Shown: positions 44,514 to 57,941, counted from the first letter of the stretch. The stretch is 64,000 nucleotides of DNA from Simplicispira psychrophila DSM 11588 (GCF_000688255.1 NZ_JHYS01000009.1:62001-126000), one strand, 5' to 3'. Program-made: numbers and translations. The notes: a model not told the origin generated them from the letters alone.

Positions 44514-46811
44514 ATGAAAAAAAACCTCCATCGCTTTGGCGTACGTACCGCGTGTGCCGTGGCCGCCATGATTTTTGCTGCTCAGGCGGCGTGGGCACTG
44601 GAACCTTTCAAGGTGCAGGATATTCGGGTCGAGGGTCTGCAGCGCGTTGAGCCTGGCACCATCTTTGCCTCGATGCCGATGCGCGTCGGTGACGACTACA
44701 ACGACGAAAAAGGTGCCGCTGCCATTCGCGCCTTGTTTGCTTTGGGCCTGTTCAAGGATGTGCGCCTGGAAGCCAATGGCAATGTGCTGGTGGTAGTGGT
44801 GCAGGAGCGCCCCACCATTGCCGATGTCGAGTTTTCCGGCGCGCGTGAATTTGACAAGGAAGCGCTCAAGAAAAGCATGCGCGACATCGGCCTGACCGAC
44901 GGCCGCCCTTTTGACAAGGCGCTGGCCGACCGGGCTGAGCAGGAACTCAAGCGCCAGTATCTCAACAAGAGCTTTTATGCCGTCGATGTGGTCACGACCG
45001 TGACGCCCATCGAGCGCAACCGTGTCAATCTGACCTTTACCGTGATCGAAGGCGAGCCGGCACGCATCAAGGATATTCGCGTCATTGGCAATAAGGCGTT
45101 CAGCGAATCGACCCTCAAGGATTTGTTTGAGCAAAACACCGGTGGCTGGCTGAGCTGGTACACCAAGTCAGACCGCTACGCGCGCTCCAAACTCAACGCC
45201 GACCTGGAAGCCTTGCGTTCGTACTATCTGCAGCGCGGCTACCTGGAATTTCGCATCGATTCGACGCAGGTCGCCATTTCTCCTGACAAGGAAAGCATCT
45301 CCGTCACCGTGAATGTGACGGAAGGCGAGCGTTATGTTGTCTCGGGCGTCAAGCTGGAAGGCAATTATCTGGACCGTGAAAACGAGTTCAAGTCGCTGGT
45401 CAAGATTGTGCCCGGCGAACCCTACAACGCCGATCAAGTGACAGAAACCACTAAGGCTTTCTCAGACCATTTCAGTAATTTTGGTTTTGCTTTTGCCCGT
45501 GTCGAAGCCGTGCCTGAGATCGACCGCGAAAAAAATCGCGTGGAACTGGTGTTGCAGGCAGAGCCGAGTCGGCGTGCTTATGTGCGCCGCATCAATGTGG
45601 TGGGCAACAACCGCACCCGCGACCAAGTGGTGCGGCGCGAATTTCGCCAGTTTGAAGCCTCTTGGTACGACGGCGACAAAATCAAACTCTCGCGCGACCG
45701 TGTCGACCGGCTGGGTTACTTTACGGACGTCAACGTGGAGACCCAGGAAGTGCCGGGGGCGCCGGATCAGGTGGATCTGATCGTCACCGTGGCCGAGAAG
45801 CCCACCGGTTCATTGCAGCTGGGCGCAGGCTTTTCCAGTGCGGAAAAAGTGTCCCTGTCGTTTGCCATCAAACAGGAAAATGCCTTTGGCTCGGGCAACT
45901 ACCTAGGGGTGGAAGTCAACACCAGCAAATACCACCGCACCTTGGTGTTCAGCACCACCAACCCGTATTTCACCGCCGATGGTGTCTCGCGCACCCTGGA
46001 TGTGTACTATCGCACCGACAAACCCTATCAAGACCAAGGCGGCAATTACGAACTGGTCACCAAGGGCGCCAGCATCCGCTTTGGTGTGCCGTTCAGTGAA
46101 ACTGATACCGTGTTCTTTGGTGGCGGTTTGGAGCAGACCTCGATCAAGCCGGGCACCAATATTCCGGCCGCGTATCTCGACTATGCCGAGCGTTTTGGCT
46201 ACAACAGCACGTCGGTGCCGCTCACCATTGGCTGGTCGCGCGACGACCGTGACAGCGCTTTGGCGCCCAATTCAGGACGTTACCAGCGGCTCAATTCGGA
46301 ATGGTCAGTAGCCGGTGATGCGCGCTATGTCCGCGCCAATTACCAGTATCAGCAGTACGTGCCGCTGAACAAGAAATTCACCCTGGCCTTCAACGGCGAG
46401 CTGGGACTGGGGCAGGGCATGAATGGCCGGCCTTTCCCGGTATTCAAGAACTTCTATTCGGGTGGCCTGGGTTCGGTGCGTGGCTTTGACCAAGGCACCC
46501 TGGGGCCGCGCGATGTGACGGGAGCGTCGCTGGGGGGGCCGAAAAAAGTCACCCTCAATGCCGAGTTGATAGCGCCTTTTCCGGGTGCTGGCAACGACCG
46601 TACGTTGCGAATCTTTACCTTTGTGGACGTTGGCAATGTGTATGGGGATAACGAAAAAATTAACTTCAATGACATGCGCGCTTCTGCGGGCGTCGGCCTG
46701 AGCTGGATTTCCCCACTTGGCCCCCTGCGCATTGCGTTTGCCCAACCAGTACGTAAGTTCGCCGGCGATAGAATCCAGAAACTGCAATTCCAGATCGGAA
46801 CATCTTTCTAA
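44514..46811 (+). CDS. bamA: outer membrane protein assembly factor BamA
   Basis: A 765-residue BamA from MKKNLHRFGVRTACAVAAM, with a signal peptide cleaved after AWA; a TTG 17 codons upstream overlaps rseP and lacks signal-peptide logic. Five POTRA domains occupy about 28-425 (FKVQDIRVEGLQRVEPGT, RINVVGNNRTRDQVVRREF). The C-terminal 16-strand barrel includes the VRGFDQGTLGPRD loop motif and ends in Phe (LQFQIGTSF). It folds and inserts outer-membrane proteins. The skp ATG overlaps its stop (TAATG). Confidence 0.97.
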   Translation: MKKNLHRFGVRTACAVAAMIFAAQAAWALEPFKVQDIRVEGLQRVEPGTIFASMPMRVGDDYNDEKGAAAIRALFALGLFKDVRLEANGNVLVVVVQERPTIADVEFSGAREFDKEALKKSMRDIGLTDGRPFDKALADRAEQELKRQYLNKSFYAVDVVTTVTPIERNRVNLTFTVIEGEPARIKDIRVIGNKAFSESTLKDLFEQNTGGWLSWYTKSDRYARSKLNADLEALRSYYLQRGYLEFRIDSTQVAISPDKESISVTVNVTEGERYVVSGVKLEGNYLDRENEFKSLVKIVPGEPYNADQVTETTKAFSDHFSNFGFAFARVEAVPEIDREKNRVELVLQAEPSRRAYVRRINVVGNNRTRDQVVRREFRQFEASWYDGDKIKLSRDRVDRLGYFTDVNVETQEVPGAPDQVDLIVTVAEKPTGSLQLGAGFSSAEKVSLSFAIKQENAFGSGNYLGVEVNTSKYHRTLVFSTTNPYFTADGVSRTLDVYYRTDKPYQDQGGNYELVTKGASIRFGVPFSETDTVFFGGGLEQTSIKPGTNIPAAYLDYAERFGYNSTSVPLTIGWSRDDRDSALAPNSGRYQRLNSEWSVAGDARYVRANYQYQQYVPLNKKFTLAFNGELGLGQGMNGRPFPVFKNFYSGGLGSVRGFDQGTLGPRDVTGASLGGPKKVTLNAELIAPFPGAGNDRTLRIFTFVDVGNVYGDNEKINFNDMRASAGVGLSWISPLGPLRIAFAQPVRKFAGDRIQKLQFQIGTSF

Positions 46812-47329
46812 TGAAATCCCTTTCACGCCATTTTCCCCTGGCCCTCCTGTTGGGTTCCCTGGTTGCCGCAGTGCCGGCATATGCGCAGGAATTCAAGGCA
46901 GGGTTCGTCAATACCGACCGTATTTTCCGTGAAGCCAACACGGCCAAAGCGGCACAAGCCAAGCTGGAGCAAGAATTTTCACGCCGCGAAAAAGAGCTGG
47001 TTGAAATGGGCAATACGCTCAAGACAGCCACCGAAAAATTTGAGCGCGATGCCCCGACCATGGCTGAAAGCCAGCGTTCGACGCGTCAGCGCCAGCTGGT
47101 GGATCAAGACCGCGACTTTCAGCGCAAGCGCCGTGAATTTCAGGAAGACCTGAACGCGCGCAAGAACGAAGAGCTGGGCCAAGTGCTGGAGCGCGCCAAT
47201 AAGGTGGTCAAGCAGGTCGCTGAAGCTGAAAAATACGACGTGATCCTGCAAGAGGCGGTCTACATCAACCCTAAGCACGACATCACCGACAAGGTGCTCA
47301 AGGCCTTGAATGCTGCACCCTCCAAATAA
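46811..47329 (+). CDS. skp: periplasmic chaperone Skp (OmpH)
   Basis: A 172-residue exported protein; the signal peptide is cleaved after AYA. KAGFVNTDRIFREANTAK is the Skp/OmpH start of the mature protein, followed by a long charged coiled coil (residues 45-135) and YDVILQEAVYINPKHDITDK. It holds unfolded outer-membrane proteins for BamA. It overlaps the bamA stop by one base. Confidence 0.95.
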   Translation: MKSLSRHFPLALLLGSLVAAVPAYAQEFKAGFVNTDRIFREANTAKAAQAKLEQEFSRREKELVEMGNTLKTATEKFERDAPTMAESQRSTRQRQLVDQDRDFQRKRREFQEDLNARKNEELGQVLERANKVVKQVAEAEKYDVILQEAVYINPKHDITDKVLKALNAAPSK

Positions 47330-47368
47330 ACGCTGGCAAGGCGGGGTAGATCATCGGGTGGATCCGGG

Positions 47369-48352
47369 GTGAGCTTACGTCTTGCGCAGTTCATTGAAGC
47401 GCTGGGCGGGACTCTTGAAGGCGATGCGGCACAGTCCATTGAGGGGCTGGCGTCGCTGGAAACCGCAGGTCCCCACAACCTGAGTTTTTTGAGCAATCCG
47501 CGCTACCAGCAGCAACTGGCCGCCTCGCAGGCGGCCTGTGTCATTGTGGCACCGGCCTTGCGGGAAGCGGCGCGCGCGCGCGGTGCGTGTATCGTCGCCG
47601 ATGATCCATATGTCTATTTTGCCCGGGCCACCCAGCTTTGGAAAAAGCACCACAGCCCACCTGTGCATCGTGGTGTGCATCCGAGTGCTGTGGTCGATAC
47701 TGCTGCCGTGGTACATCCCAGTGCCTCGATTGGCCCGCTGTGCGTGGTGGAGCGCGGCGCGCGGATTGGTGCCGACACCGTGCTCAAGTCGCGTGTCACC
47801 GTCGGTGAAGATTGCCACATCGGCGCGCGCTGCATCGTGCACGCCGGCGTGGTGATTGGTGCCGACGGTTTTGGCTTTGCCCAGCAAAAAGGCGCGTGGA
47901 TCAAGATTGAGCAATTGGGCGCAGTGCGCATTGGCGATGACGTCGAAATTGGTGCCAACACTTGTATTGATCGCGGCGCATTGCAAGACACGGTGATTGA
48001 AGACGGCGTCAAACTCGACAATTTGGTGCAAATTGGCCACAACGTGCGCGTTGGCCGTCACAGCGCCATGGCCGGTTGTGTCGGCGTCGCCGGCAGTGCC
48101 CAGATTGGCGCGCACTGCACGCTGGGCGGTGGCGCGATTGTGCTGGGCCACTTGGCACTGGCCGACAACGTCCATATTTCAGCGGCGACGGTGGTGACGC
48201 GATCGCTGCACCGGCCGGGGCATTACACCGGAATGTTTCCCATCGACGACAATGCGCGCTGGGAAAAAAACGCTGCCACCCTCAAACAACTGCACAGTTT
48301 GCGTGAGCGCATCAAGGCGCTGGAACAGTCTCTTAAAGCTAAAGCAGCATGA
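47369..48352 (+). CDS. lpxD: UDP-3-O-acylglucosamine N-acyltransferase
   Basis: A 327-residue LpxD with a GTG start ([14 protein letters not shown]); no in-frame alternative lies upstream before a stop. The N-terminal uridine-binding domain ([20 protein letters not shown]) is followed by left-handed beta-helix hexapeptide repeats from about residue 105 to 290. The catalytic His is in [17 protein letters not shown] near residue 228. It adds the second acyl chain in lipid A synthesis. Confidence 0.97.
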   Translation: MSLRLAQFIEALGGTLEGDAAQSIEGLASLETAGPHNLSFLSNPRYQQQLAASQAACVIVAPALREAARARGACIVADDPYVYFARATQLWKKHHSPPVHRGVHPSAVVDTAAVVHPSASIGPLCVVERGARIGADTVLKSRVTVGEDCHIGARCIVHAGVVIGADGFGFAQQKGAWIKIEQLGAVRIGDDVEIGANTCIDRGALQDTVIEDGVKLDNLVQIGHNVRVGRHSAMAGCVGVAGSAQIGAHCTLGGGAIVLGHLALADNVHISAATVVTRSLHRPGHYTGMFPIDDNARWEKNAATLKQLHSLRERIKALEQSLKAKAA

Positions 48353-48368
48353 ACGGAAAAACAATTCG

Positions 48369-48824
48369 ATGATGGATATCCACGCAATCCTTAAGCAGCT
48401 ACCGCACCGCTATCCATTTTTGCTAGTGGACAAGGTCATTGAGCTGGAGCGCAACACCCGTATCAAGGCGATCAAAAACGTCACCTTCAACGAACCCTAT
48501 TTCATGGGGCACTTTCCAGGCCATCCGGTGATGCCGGGCGTATTGATTTTGGAAGCTTTGGCGCAAGCGGCTGGCTTGCTGGCGTTTGACGCCATGGGCA
48601 AAGTGCCTGATGAAAACAATATTTACTACTTTGTTGGCATTGACGGTGCACGCTTTAAGCGCCCGGTCGAGCCCGGTGATCAGCTGATTTTGTCCGTCAC
48701 CATCGACCGCGTGCGCGGTGGCATTTGGAAGTTCAAGGGCGTCGCCAGCGTGGTGGACGAAGTCGCCTGCGAAGCTGAGCTGATGTGCACCATGCGCAAC
48801 GTGAGCGGATCGAAATCTGACTGA
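48369..48824 (+). CDS. fabZ: (3R)-hydroxyacyl-ACP dehydratase FabZ
   Basis: About 151 residues from two adjacent ATGs ([17 protein letters not shown]). The hot-dog fold motifs are [33 protein letters not shown] with the catalytic His and Glu (residues 52-71), and [17 protein letters not shown]. It dehydrates hydroxyacyl-ACP in fatty acid elongation, and competes with LpxA for the same substrate, which may explain its place in the lpx cluster. Confidence 0.97.
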   Translation: MMDIHAILKQLPHRYPFLLVDKVIELERNTRIKAIKNVTFNEPYFMGHFPGHPVMPGVLILEALAQAAGLLAFDAMGKVPDENNIYYFVGIDGARFKRPVEPGDQLILSVTIDRVRGGIWKFKGVASVVDEVACEAELMCTMRNVSGSKSD

Positions 48825-48862
48825 CATCCCTGACGGGCCTCTTTGACTGACATTTTCTTGCT

Positions 48863-49651
48863 GTGAGCCTTTTTCACCCTACCGCCCTGATTGCAGAGGG
48901 CGCCTGCCTTGATCCTTCGGTCAGCGTGGGGCCTTATGCCGTGATTGGCCCTGATGTAGTGATCGGGCCAAACACCACCGTCGGTGCGCACTGCGTGATC
49001 GAAGGCCACACCCGCATTGGTCAGGACAACCGTATTTTTCAGTTTGCCTCGCTCGGAGCGGCGCCACAAGACAAAAAATACGCGGGTGAGCCGACCCGCT
49101 TGGTCATTGGCGACCGCAACACCATCCGGGAGTTCTGCACCTTTAACACCGGTACCGCGCAAGACCGGGGTGTGACCACCATCGGCCACGACAACTGGAT
49201 CATGGCCTACGTGCACATTGCGCACGATTGCGTGGTGGGTGATCAGACTATCCTGGCGAACAATGCCACTCTGGCTGGCCATGTACAGGTGGGTGACTAC
49301 GCCATCATTGGCGGGTTGACTGGCATCCACCAGTTCACTCAGGTTGGCGCGCATGTGATGGCCGGCTTTGCCAGCCACATCTCGCAAGACGTGCCGCCCT
49401 TCATGATGGTGGACGGCAATCCGCTGGCGGTGCGTGGACTGAATTTGGAAGGTCTGCGCCGGCGCGGCTTCTCGCCCGAGCGCATGGCTGCCACCAAGCA
49501 GATGCACCGTCTGTTGTACCGCCAAGGCTTGACCTTGGATGCGGCCCGCAGTGCGATTGCCGTGCTGCCAGCGCAGTACCCGCAAGCCGCTGCCGATATA
49601 GTCGCCATGCTTGAATTCTTGAACACTTCTGCGCGCGGCATCGCGCGCTGA
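48863..49651 (+). CDS. lpxA: UDP-N-acetylglucosamine acyltransferase
   Basis: A 262-residue LpxA with a GTG start ([17 protein letters not shown]). Hexapeptide repeats fill residues 5-190. The catalytic His lies in [15 protein letters not shown] near residue 124. [20 protein letters not shown] and the helical C-terminus complete the family layout. It performs the first step of lipid A synthesis. No strong ribosome-binding site is seen. Confidence 0.97.
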   Translation: MSLFHPTALIAEGACLDPSVSVGPYAVIGPDVVIGPNTTVGAHCVIEGHTRIGQDNRIFQFASLGAAPQDKKYAGEPTRLVIGDRNTIREFCTFNTGTAQDRGVTTIGHDNWIMAYVHIAHDCVVGDQTILANNATLAGHVQVGDYAIIGGLTGIHQFTQVGAHVMAGFASHISQDVPPFMMVDGNPLAVRGLNLEGLRRRGFSPERMAATKQMHRLLYRQGLTLDAARSAIAVLPAQYPQAAADIVAMLEFLNTSARGIAR

Positions 49652-49655
49652 CACC

Positions 49656-50816
49656 ATGATCCATTCCACCCCCCGCGTCGCGATGGTGGCGGGCGAGACG
49701 TCGGGCGATCTGCTGGCCGGCCTGCTGCTGGATGGGCTGAAAAATCTGTGGCCGGACTTGTCGGCGCATGGCATTGGTGGCCCACAGATGGCGCAGCGCG
49801 GCTTTGACGCCTGGTGGCCGAGTGAAAAATTGGCCGTGCACGGCTACAGCTTTGAAGTGCTGCGCCGCCTGCGCGAGATTCTCGGCATCCGCAAACAGCT
49901 GCGCGCGCGTCTGCTGGCGGACAAACCGGATATCTTCATTGGCGTCGATGCACCGGATTTCAACCTGGGCCTCGAAGCCGACTTGCGCGCTGCCGGCGTC
50001 AAGACCGTGCATTTCGTCTGCCCCTCGATTTGGGCGTGGCGTGCTGATCGCATCGAGAAAATCCGCTGCAGCGTCGACCATGTGCTGTGCATTTTTCCGT
50101 TCGAGCCCGAATTGCTGGCGCGCCACGGCATTGCTGCCACCTACGTCGGACACCCGCTGGCCGGTGTGATTCCAATGGTGCCCGACCGGGCTGGCGCACG
50201 GGCACAGCTGGGGTTGGGGCTGGCAGATGAGGTGCTGGCGATTCTGCCGGGCAGCCGCCGCGCCGAGGTGCAATACATTACTTCAGGCTTCTTTCAGGCT
50301 GCAGTGCTTATCCAGAAAGCGCTGCCAGCTATAAAAATGATAGTTCCGGCAGTGCCGGCACTGAAAGAACGCATTGAACAGATGGCACAGCAGTGCGGCT
50401 TGGGTGATGCGCTCCAGGTGGTGGCGGGCCAATCGCATACGGTGCTGGCGGCGTGTGATGTGACGCTGATTGCCAGCGGTACCGCCACGCTGGAGGCCGC
50501 GCTGTTCAAGCGCCCGATGGTGATTGGCTATCGGATGCACGCCCTGAGCTGGCGCCTGATGCGGCGCAAGCAGTTGCAGCCGTGGGTCGGGCTGCCGAAT
50601 ATTTTGTGCGGCGATTTTGTCGTGCCCGAACTGATTCAGGACGCTGCCACACCCCGGGCGCTGGCCGCAGCGGTGCTGCAATGGTTTGACGCACGCCAGA
50701 GCGATCCGCAGCGCATGGTGGCGCTGGAGCAGCGTTTCACTGCGCTGCACCACAGCCTGTTGCGCAACACCCCCCAATGCGCTGCCGATGCGATCCGCAA
50801 AGTTATTTATGACTGA
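49656..50816 (+). CDS. lpxB: lipid-A-disaccharide synthase
   Basis: A 386-residue GT19 enzyme. Motifs are [19 protein letters not shown] near the N-terminus, [16 protein letters not shown] near 122, [12 protein letters not shown] near 195, and [20 protein letters not shown] near 272. It joins UDP-diacylglucosamine and lipid X. Residues 209-230 ([20 protein letters not shown]) are encoded by repeat copy G, yet align without a length change to my memory of other LpxB proteins. The last 8 nt overlap rnhB. Confidence 0.97.
   Translation: MIHSTPRVAMVAGETSGDLLAGLLLDGLKNLWPDLSAHGIGGPQMAQRGFDAWWPSEKLAVHGYSFEVLRRLREILGIRKQLRARLLADKPDIFIGVDAPDFNLGLEADLRAAGVKTVHFVCPSIWAWRADRIEKIRCSVDHVLCIFPFEPELLARHGIAATYVGHPLAGVIPMVPDRAGARAQLGLGLADEVLAILPGSRRAEVQYITSGFFQAAVLIQKALPAIKMIVPAVPALKERIEQMAQQCGLGDALQVVAGQSHTVLAACDVTLIASGTATLEAALFKRPMVIGYRMHALSWRLMRRKQLQPWVGLPNILCGDFVVPELIQDAATPRALAAAVLQWFDARQSDPQRMVALEQRFTALHHSLLRNTPQCAADAIRKVIYD
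50281..50346 (-). repeat. palindromic repeat copy G, inside lpxB
   Basis: The minus strand begins AACTATCATTTTTATAGCTG, the clearest left arm in the window, followed by AGCGCTTTCTGGATAAGCACT and AGCCTG. The host frame is GCT ATA AAA ATG ATA, in the same phase as copies F, H, I and K. The ATA codons stand out against the GC-rich gene. Confidence 0.85.
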
Positions 50817-51426
50817 GCAACACTGTCTGCAATGGCACCCGCCCGGCCTGATGGCCGGGGTGGACGAGGCCGGGCGGGGGCCACTGGCCGGGCCGGTGGT
50901 GGCGGCAGCGGTCATCCTCGATGATTTGCGCCCGATTGCCGGTTTGGCCGACTCCAAGAAGCTGACGGCAACGCGGCGCGAGGCGCTGTTTGACGAGATC
51001 CGCGCCAAGGCGCTGTGCTGTAGCATTGCCGAGGCCAGCGTCGAAGAAATCGACCGTTTGAATATCTTGCAGGCCACGCTTCTGGCCATGCGCCGTGCCG
51101 TGCTCGGTTTGCGTCTCAAACCTGTCATGGTGCTGGTCGATGGCAACCGCCTGCCGGTACTCGATGTGCCGGCCGAGGCCATCATCAAGGGCGATGCGCT
51201 GGTGCCCGCCATTTCGGCGGCGTCGATCCTGGCCAAGGTGTACCGCGACCGCTGGTGTGCGCAGGTCGATCACGACTATCCCGAATACGGCTTTGCCGGC
51301 CACAAAGGCTACGGCACGGCAGCGCATCTGGCGGCGCTGCGCGCGCACGGCGCCAGCCCGCTGCACCGCAGTTCGTTTGCGCCCGTGGCGGCGCAGCTTT
51401 TGCTTCGCCCCAGAAATACTGAATGA
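50809..51426 (+). CDS. rnhB: ribonuclease HII
   Basis: A 205-residue RNase HII from [13 protein letters not shown], overlapping the lpxB stop by 8 nt. The active-site segment is [19 protein letters not shown] (Asp and Glu near residues 19-20). [27 protein letters not shown] and [20 protein letters not shown] follow. It removes RNA primers and misincorporated ribonucleotides. The downstream methyltransferase ATG overlaps its stop by 4 nt. Confidence 0.97.
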   Translation: MTEQHCLQWHPPGLMAGVDEAGRGPLAGPVVAAAVILDDLRPIAGLADSKKLTATRREALFDEIRAKALCCSIAEASVEEIDRLNILQATLLAMRRAVLGLRLKPVMVLVDGNRLPVLDVPAEAIIKGDALVPAISAASILAKVYRDRWCAQVDHDYPEYGFAGHKGYGTAAHLAALRAHGASPLHRSSFAPVAAQLLLRPRNTE

Positions 51427-52220
51427 CCTCTTCTTCCATCACCCACATCCAGTCGCGCGACAACGCTTTTGTCAAGGATCTGCGCCGTCTGGCGCAAGAC
51501 AGCACGGCGTATCGCAAACAGGGCCGTGTCTGGCTGGAGGGCGACCACCTGTGCCGCGCTGCGCTGGCCCGGGGGGTGGTGCCTGCGATAGCGGTATTTT
51601 CAGCGTCTTTTTGGCCTCTAGTGCCCGCACAATATGCGCAATCAGCTATCAAAATAATAGTTTTAGCAGACGCGCTGTTTGCTGACATCAGTGGCTTGGA
51701 GTCGCCGGCGCACATGGGCTACCTGATGGATTTGCCCGCCGCTCCGGCGCTGGCGCCATTGACCGCCGCCGTGGTGCTCGATCGCGTGCAGGACGCCGGC
51801 AATGTTGGCTCCATCCTGCGCAGCGCCGCTGCCTTTGGTTTTGGGCAGGTGTTGGCGCTCAAGGGCACGGCAGCGCTGTGGGCACCAAAAGTGCTGCGCG
51901 CCGGTATGGGAGCACATTTGGGCTTGCGACTGGTCGAGGGGCTGGAGCCCGAAGCGCTGGCCGCGCTGCAGATGCCGCTGATCATCACCAGCTCGCACCA
52001 AGGCGCGCTGGTGCAGCACCAGCGCCTGCCTTGGCCGTGCGCCTGGGCGCTGGGCCATGAAGGGCAGGGCGTGGGCGAAGCTGTCGCGGCGCGTGCGGCG
52101 CTGTCGGTGCGTATTGGCCAGCCGGGCGGTGAAGAGTCGCTCAACGTCGCCGCCGCCGCCGCCATTTGCCTGCATGCCAGCGCCGTGGGCGCCACGGCGG
52201 CGCCCACACAAGCCCATTGA
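51423..52220 (+). CDS. SpoU/TrmH-family RNA 2'-O-methyltransferase
   Basis: A 265-residue SPOUT methyltransferase. The N-terminal substrate-binding domain ([16 protein letters not shown]) precedes the knotted domain with [20 protein letters not shown] (motif 1, residues 120-139), [14 protein letters not shown] (motif 2) and [16 protein letters not shown] (motif 3). It probably methylates rRNA; the exact site cannot be told. Residues 59-81 ([20 protein letters not shown]) come from repeat copy H, in the linker before the SPOUT domain. It is coupled to rnhB by ATGA. Confidence 0.93.
   Translation: MTSSSITHIQSRDNAFVKDLRRLAQDSTAYRKQGRVWLEGDHLCRAALARGVVPAIAVFSASFWPLVPAQYAQSAIKIIVLADALFADISGLESPAHMGYLMDLPAAPALAPLTAAVVLDRVQDAGNVGSILRSAAAFGFGQVLALKGTAALWAPKVLRAGMGAHLGLRLVEGLEPEALAALQMPLIITSSHQGALVQHQRLPWPCAWALGHEGQGVGEAVAARAALSVRIGQPGGEESLNVAAAAAICLHASAVGATAAPTQAH
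51597..51664 (-). repeat. palindromic repeat copy H, inside the rRNA methyltransferase gene
   Basis: The minus strand reads AACTATTATTTTGATAGCTG, TTGCGCATA...GGGCACTAGAGGCC, then AAAAAGACGCTGAAAA: a full-length, well-conserved copy. The host frame is GCT ATC AAA ATA ATA, matching the other coding copies. Confidence 0.9.
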
Positions 52221-52270
52221 AGACCCGGGTTTTCCCGAAGTTGGGCGAATGCAGGTAAATCGCTGCTGGC

Positions 52271-52276
52271 TATAAT
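52271..52276 (+). promoter_or_regulatory. -10 element of the carAB promoter
   Basis: A perfect TATAAT stands 126 nt upstream of the carA start, in the gap after the methyltransferase gene. No clear -35 is found at 16-18 nt. Confidence 0.5.
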
Positions 52277-52341
52277 GGGCGGCTTTTCCGCACCCTCATA
52301 CGCCTAGCGCAGCTCCCAAGCCGACCCCCACAAAAGCTTTT

Positions 52342-52364
52342 GCAAGAGACTTGTTGTCTTTTGC
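52342..52364 (+). promoter_or_regulatory. hairpin in the carAB leader
   Basis: GCAAGAGAC and GTCTTTTGC form a 9-bp stem (one G-U) with a TTGTT loop. It is followed by TCCGCT, not by a U-run, so it is not a plain terminator. It may influence carA translation or message stability. Confidence 0.4.
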
Positions 52365-52401
52365 TCCGCTGGGCGTAACCGTAACCAAACCGGAGTACCC
52401 A

Positions 52402-53566
52402 GTGCTTTTGTCTCTCCAGGGAATCTTCCCGCCCGCCATCCTGGCGCTCGCAGACGGCACGGTCTTTATCGGCAATTCGATTGGTGCCCCTGGCACCACC
52501 GTCGGCGAGGTGGTGTTCAACACCTCCATGACCGGCTACCAGGAAGTCCTCACCGACCCCAGCTATTGCCAGCAGATCGTGACGCTCACGTATCCGCACA
52601 TTGGCAACTACGGGATCAATACCGAGGACGTCGAATCCCATAAAGTCCAAGCCGCAGGCCTCGTCATCAAAGACCTGCCCTTGCTGGTCAGCAACTTCCG
52701 CTCCACCGAATCCTTGCCCGCCTATCTGGTGCGCGAGGGCACGGTGGCGATTGCCAATATCGACACGCGCCAACTCACCCGTCTGCTGCGCAGCCAGGGT
52801 GCGCAAAACGGCGCCATCGTCGGTTTGGCCGCTGGTGAAGCCGTCACGCCAGAGCGCATCGATCGGGCCATTGCCGCTGCGCAGGCAGCGCCCAGCATGG
52901 CTGGTCTCGATCTGGCCAAGGTGGTCACCACCGCCAAATCCTACGACTGGACCGAATCGCAATGGACGCTGGGTCAGGGTTATGGCCAGCAGACTGCGCC
53001 GCGCTTTCATGTCGTGGCCTACGACTTTGGCGTCAAGTACAACATCCTGCGCATGCTGGCCGAGCGCGGCTGCCAAGTGACGGTGGTGCCGGCGCAAACG
53101 CCTGCCGCCGACGTGCTGGCGCTGAAGCCCGACGGCGTGTTTTTGTCCAATGGCCCGGGTGACCCGGAGCCATGCACCTATGCCATTGAGGCGGTGCGCA
53201 CCCTGGTGGACAGCAATGTTCCGACTTTCGGCATCTGCCTGGGCCACCAGATCATGGCCCTGGCCGCAGGCGCCAAGACCTTCAAGATGGCCAATAGCCA
53301 CCACGGTGCCAACCACCCGGTGAAAGAGCTCAGCACCGGCCGCGTCAGCATCACCAGCCAGAACCACGGTTTTGCGGTGGCGCTGGATTCGCTGCCGGCC
53401 CATTTGCGCGCCACACACTTGAGTTTGTTTGATGGCACCTTGCAAGGTCTTGAGTACACCAACCACCCGGCATTCAGCTTCCAGGGGCACCCCGAGGCGT
53501 CGCCTGGCCCGATGGATATCGACATCCTGTTTGACCGCTTCACGGACCTGATGGAGAGCAACAAAA

Positions 53567-53574
<8 letters not shown>
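52402..53574 (+). CDS. carA: carbamoyl-phosphate synthase small subunit
   Basis: A 390-residue protein from GTG at 52402 ([19 protein letters not shown]); GGAG 6-7 nt upstream decides it over the longer frame from 52351. The N-terminal domain has [20 protein letters not shown]. The glutaminase domain has [11 protein letters not shown], the nucleophile Cys in [13 protein letters not shown] (near 268), and GHPEASPGP with the His/Glu pair (near 353). It supplies ammonia to CarB. It overlaps carB by 8 nt. Confidence 0.97.
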
Positions 53575-56842
<3,268 letters not shown>

Positions 56843-56877
56843 GAGATAGCAAAAGCGGCATAATTGCTGCTGAATCA

Positions 56878-56914
56878 AAACCGCCGCGCGGCAACGTGCG
56901 GCGGTTTGCTTTTG
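56878..56914 (+). terminator. intrinsic terminator after carB
   Basis: AAACCGCCGC and GCGGCGGTTT form a 10-bp stem with a 10-nt loop, followed by GCTTTT. It lies 35 nt past the carB stop. Confidence 0.8.
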
Positions 56915-56979
56915 GAGCGTCGCAAATCCTGTTTTTCAAGGTGCGGCGCGGCATACACCATTTGAGGGAGATTGAGTCC

Positions 56980-57456
56980 ATGGTCACCATTCCAATTACC
57001 AAGCGCGGTGCAGAGAAACTGAAAACCGAATTGCACCGTTTGAAGACGGTGGAGCGCCCCGGCGTGATTGCTGCCATTGCCGAGGCGCGCGCGCAAGGCG
57101 ACCTGAGCGAAAACGCCGAATACGACGCAGCCAAAGATCGCCAAGGCTTTGTTGAGGGCCGTATTCAGGAAGTCGAAGGCAAGCTCTCGGTAGCCCAAAT
57201 CATCGACCCGACCACGCTGGATGCCGGTGGCCGTGTGGTGTTTGGCGCTACGGTGGAGCTGGAAGACGAAGAATCTGGCGACACAGTGAAGTACCAAATC
57301 GTCGGCGAAGACGAAGCCGACCTGAAGTTGGGTCTGGTCAACATTTCCAGCCCGATTGCGCGCGCGCTGATCGGCAAGGAACAAGGTGACACGGCAGAAG
57401 TGAAAGCTCCAGGTGGTCTGCGCCGCTATGAAGTCATGTCTGTCAGCTACACCTGA
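56980..57456 (+). CDS. greA: transcription elongation factor GreA
   Basis: A 158-residue GreA from [18 protein letters not shown], with TTTGAGGGAG upstream. The N-terminal coiled coil carries the acidic tip [20 protein letters not shown] (residues 42-61). The C-terminal FKBP-like domain has [15 protein letters not shown]. It stimulates RNA cleavage in stalled RNA polymerase. Its stop shares a base with the next start (TGATG). Confidence 0.97.
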   Translation: MVTIPITKRGAEKLKTELHRLKTVERPGVIAAIAEARAQGDLSENAEYDAAKDRQGFVEGRIQEVEGKLSVAQIIDPTTLDAGGRVVFGATVELEDEESGDTVKYQIVGEDEADLKLGLVNISSPIARALIGKEQGDTAEVKAPGGLRRYEVMSVSYT

Positions 57457-57902
57457 TGGCCTCTGCTGCCGCCCAGTCGTCACGTCTGCCGGCACTGGTG
57501 GCGGCACTGTGGTGGGGCAGCCTGAGTACGGTCGGCTTTCTGGTCGTGCCCTTGTTATTTGCCTATTTGCCCACGCCCACGCTGGCCGGTGGCATGGCGG
57601 CGCGCCTGTTTGCGGCGCAAACCTGGGTTTCGGTGGTGTGCGCGCTGCTATTGCTGCTGATTTCAAGACCAAAAGGCTCGGTAAACCAATACTCATGGGC
57701 GCAAGCAGCTATCATTTTTATATTGGGTGGCATGCTGCTGGCGCTGTTGTCGCAGTTTGGCGTCGCCCCGCGCATTGTTGCGCGTGACAACTTGCGCCTG
57801 TGGCACAGCGTGGGCAGTGTGTTGTATGTGGCGCAGTGGGGCTGCGCGTTGGCGGTGTTGTGGCAAACGCAGCGCAGTGCGCCGCTGTCACCACTGGATT
57901 GA
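57456..57902 (+). CDS. DUF4149 family membrane protein
   Basis: A 148-residue protein with four predicted membrane segments (about 13-38, 52-70, 83-103, 118-138). The N-terminal ALWWGSLSTVGFLVVPLLFA is typical of DUF4149, a family of unknown role. It is coupled to greA. The loop and start of the third segment (residues 68-91, SRPKGSVNQYSWAQAAIIF) are encoded by repeat copy I. Confidence 0.82.
   Translation: MASAAAQSSRLPALVAALWWGSLSTVGFLVVPLLFAYLPTPTLAGGMAARLFAAQTWVSVVCALLLLLISRPKGSVNQYSWAQAAIIFILGGMLLALLSQFGVAPRIVARDNLRLWHSVGSVLYVAQWGCALAVLWQTQRSAPLSPLD
57659..57726 (-). repeat. palindromic repeat copy I, inside the DUF4149 gene
   Basis: The minus strand reads ATATAAAAATGATAGCTGCT, TGCGCCCATG...GTTTACCGAGCC, then TTTTGGTCTTGAAATC. 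Left arm and AGCC box are good; the central stem is weaker. The host frame is GCT ATC ATT TTT ATA, the same phase as the others. Confidence 0.8.
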
Positions 57903-57941
57903 ACTGCCGACGTAGTACGGCGCCGGGCAGGCCTCTCGTGC

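Noticed and set aside
52224-52240. CGGG-TTTT-CCCG hairpin after the methyltransferase gene as a terminator
   Set aside because: The stem is only 4-5 bp and no T-run follows.
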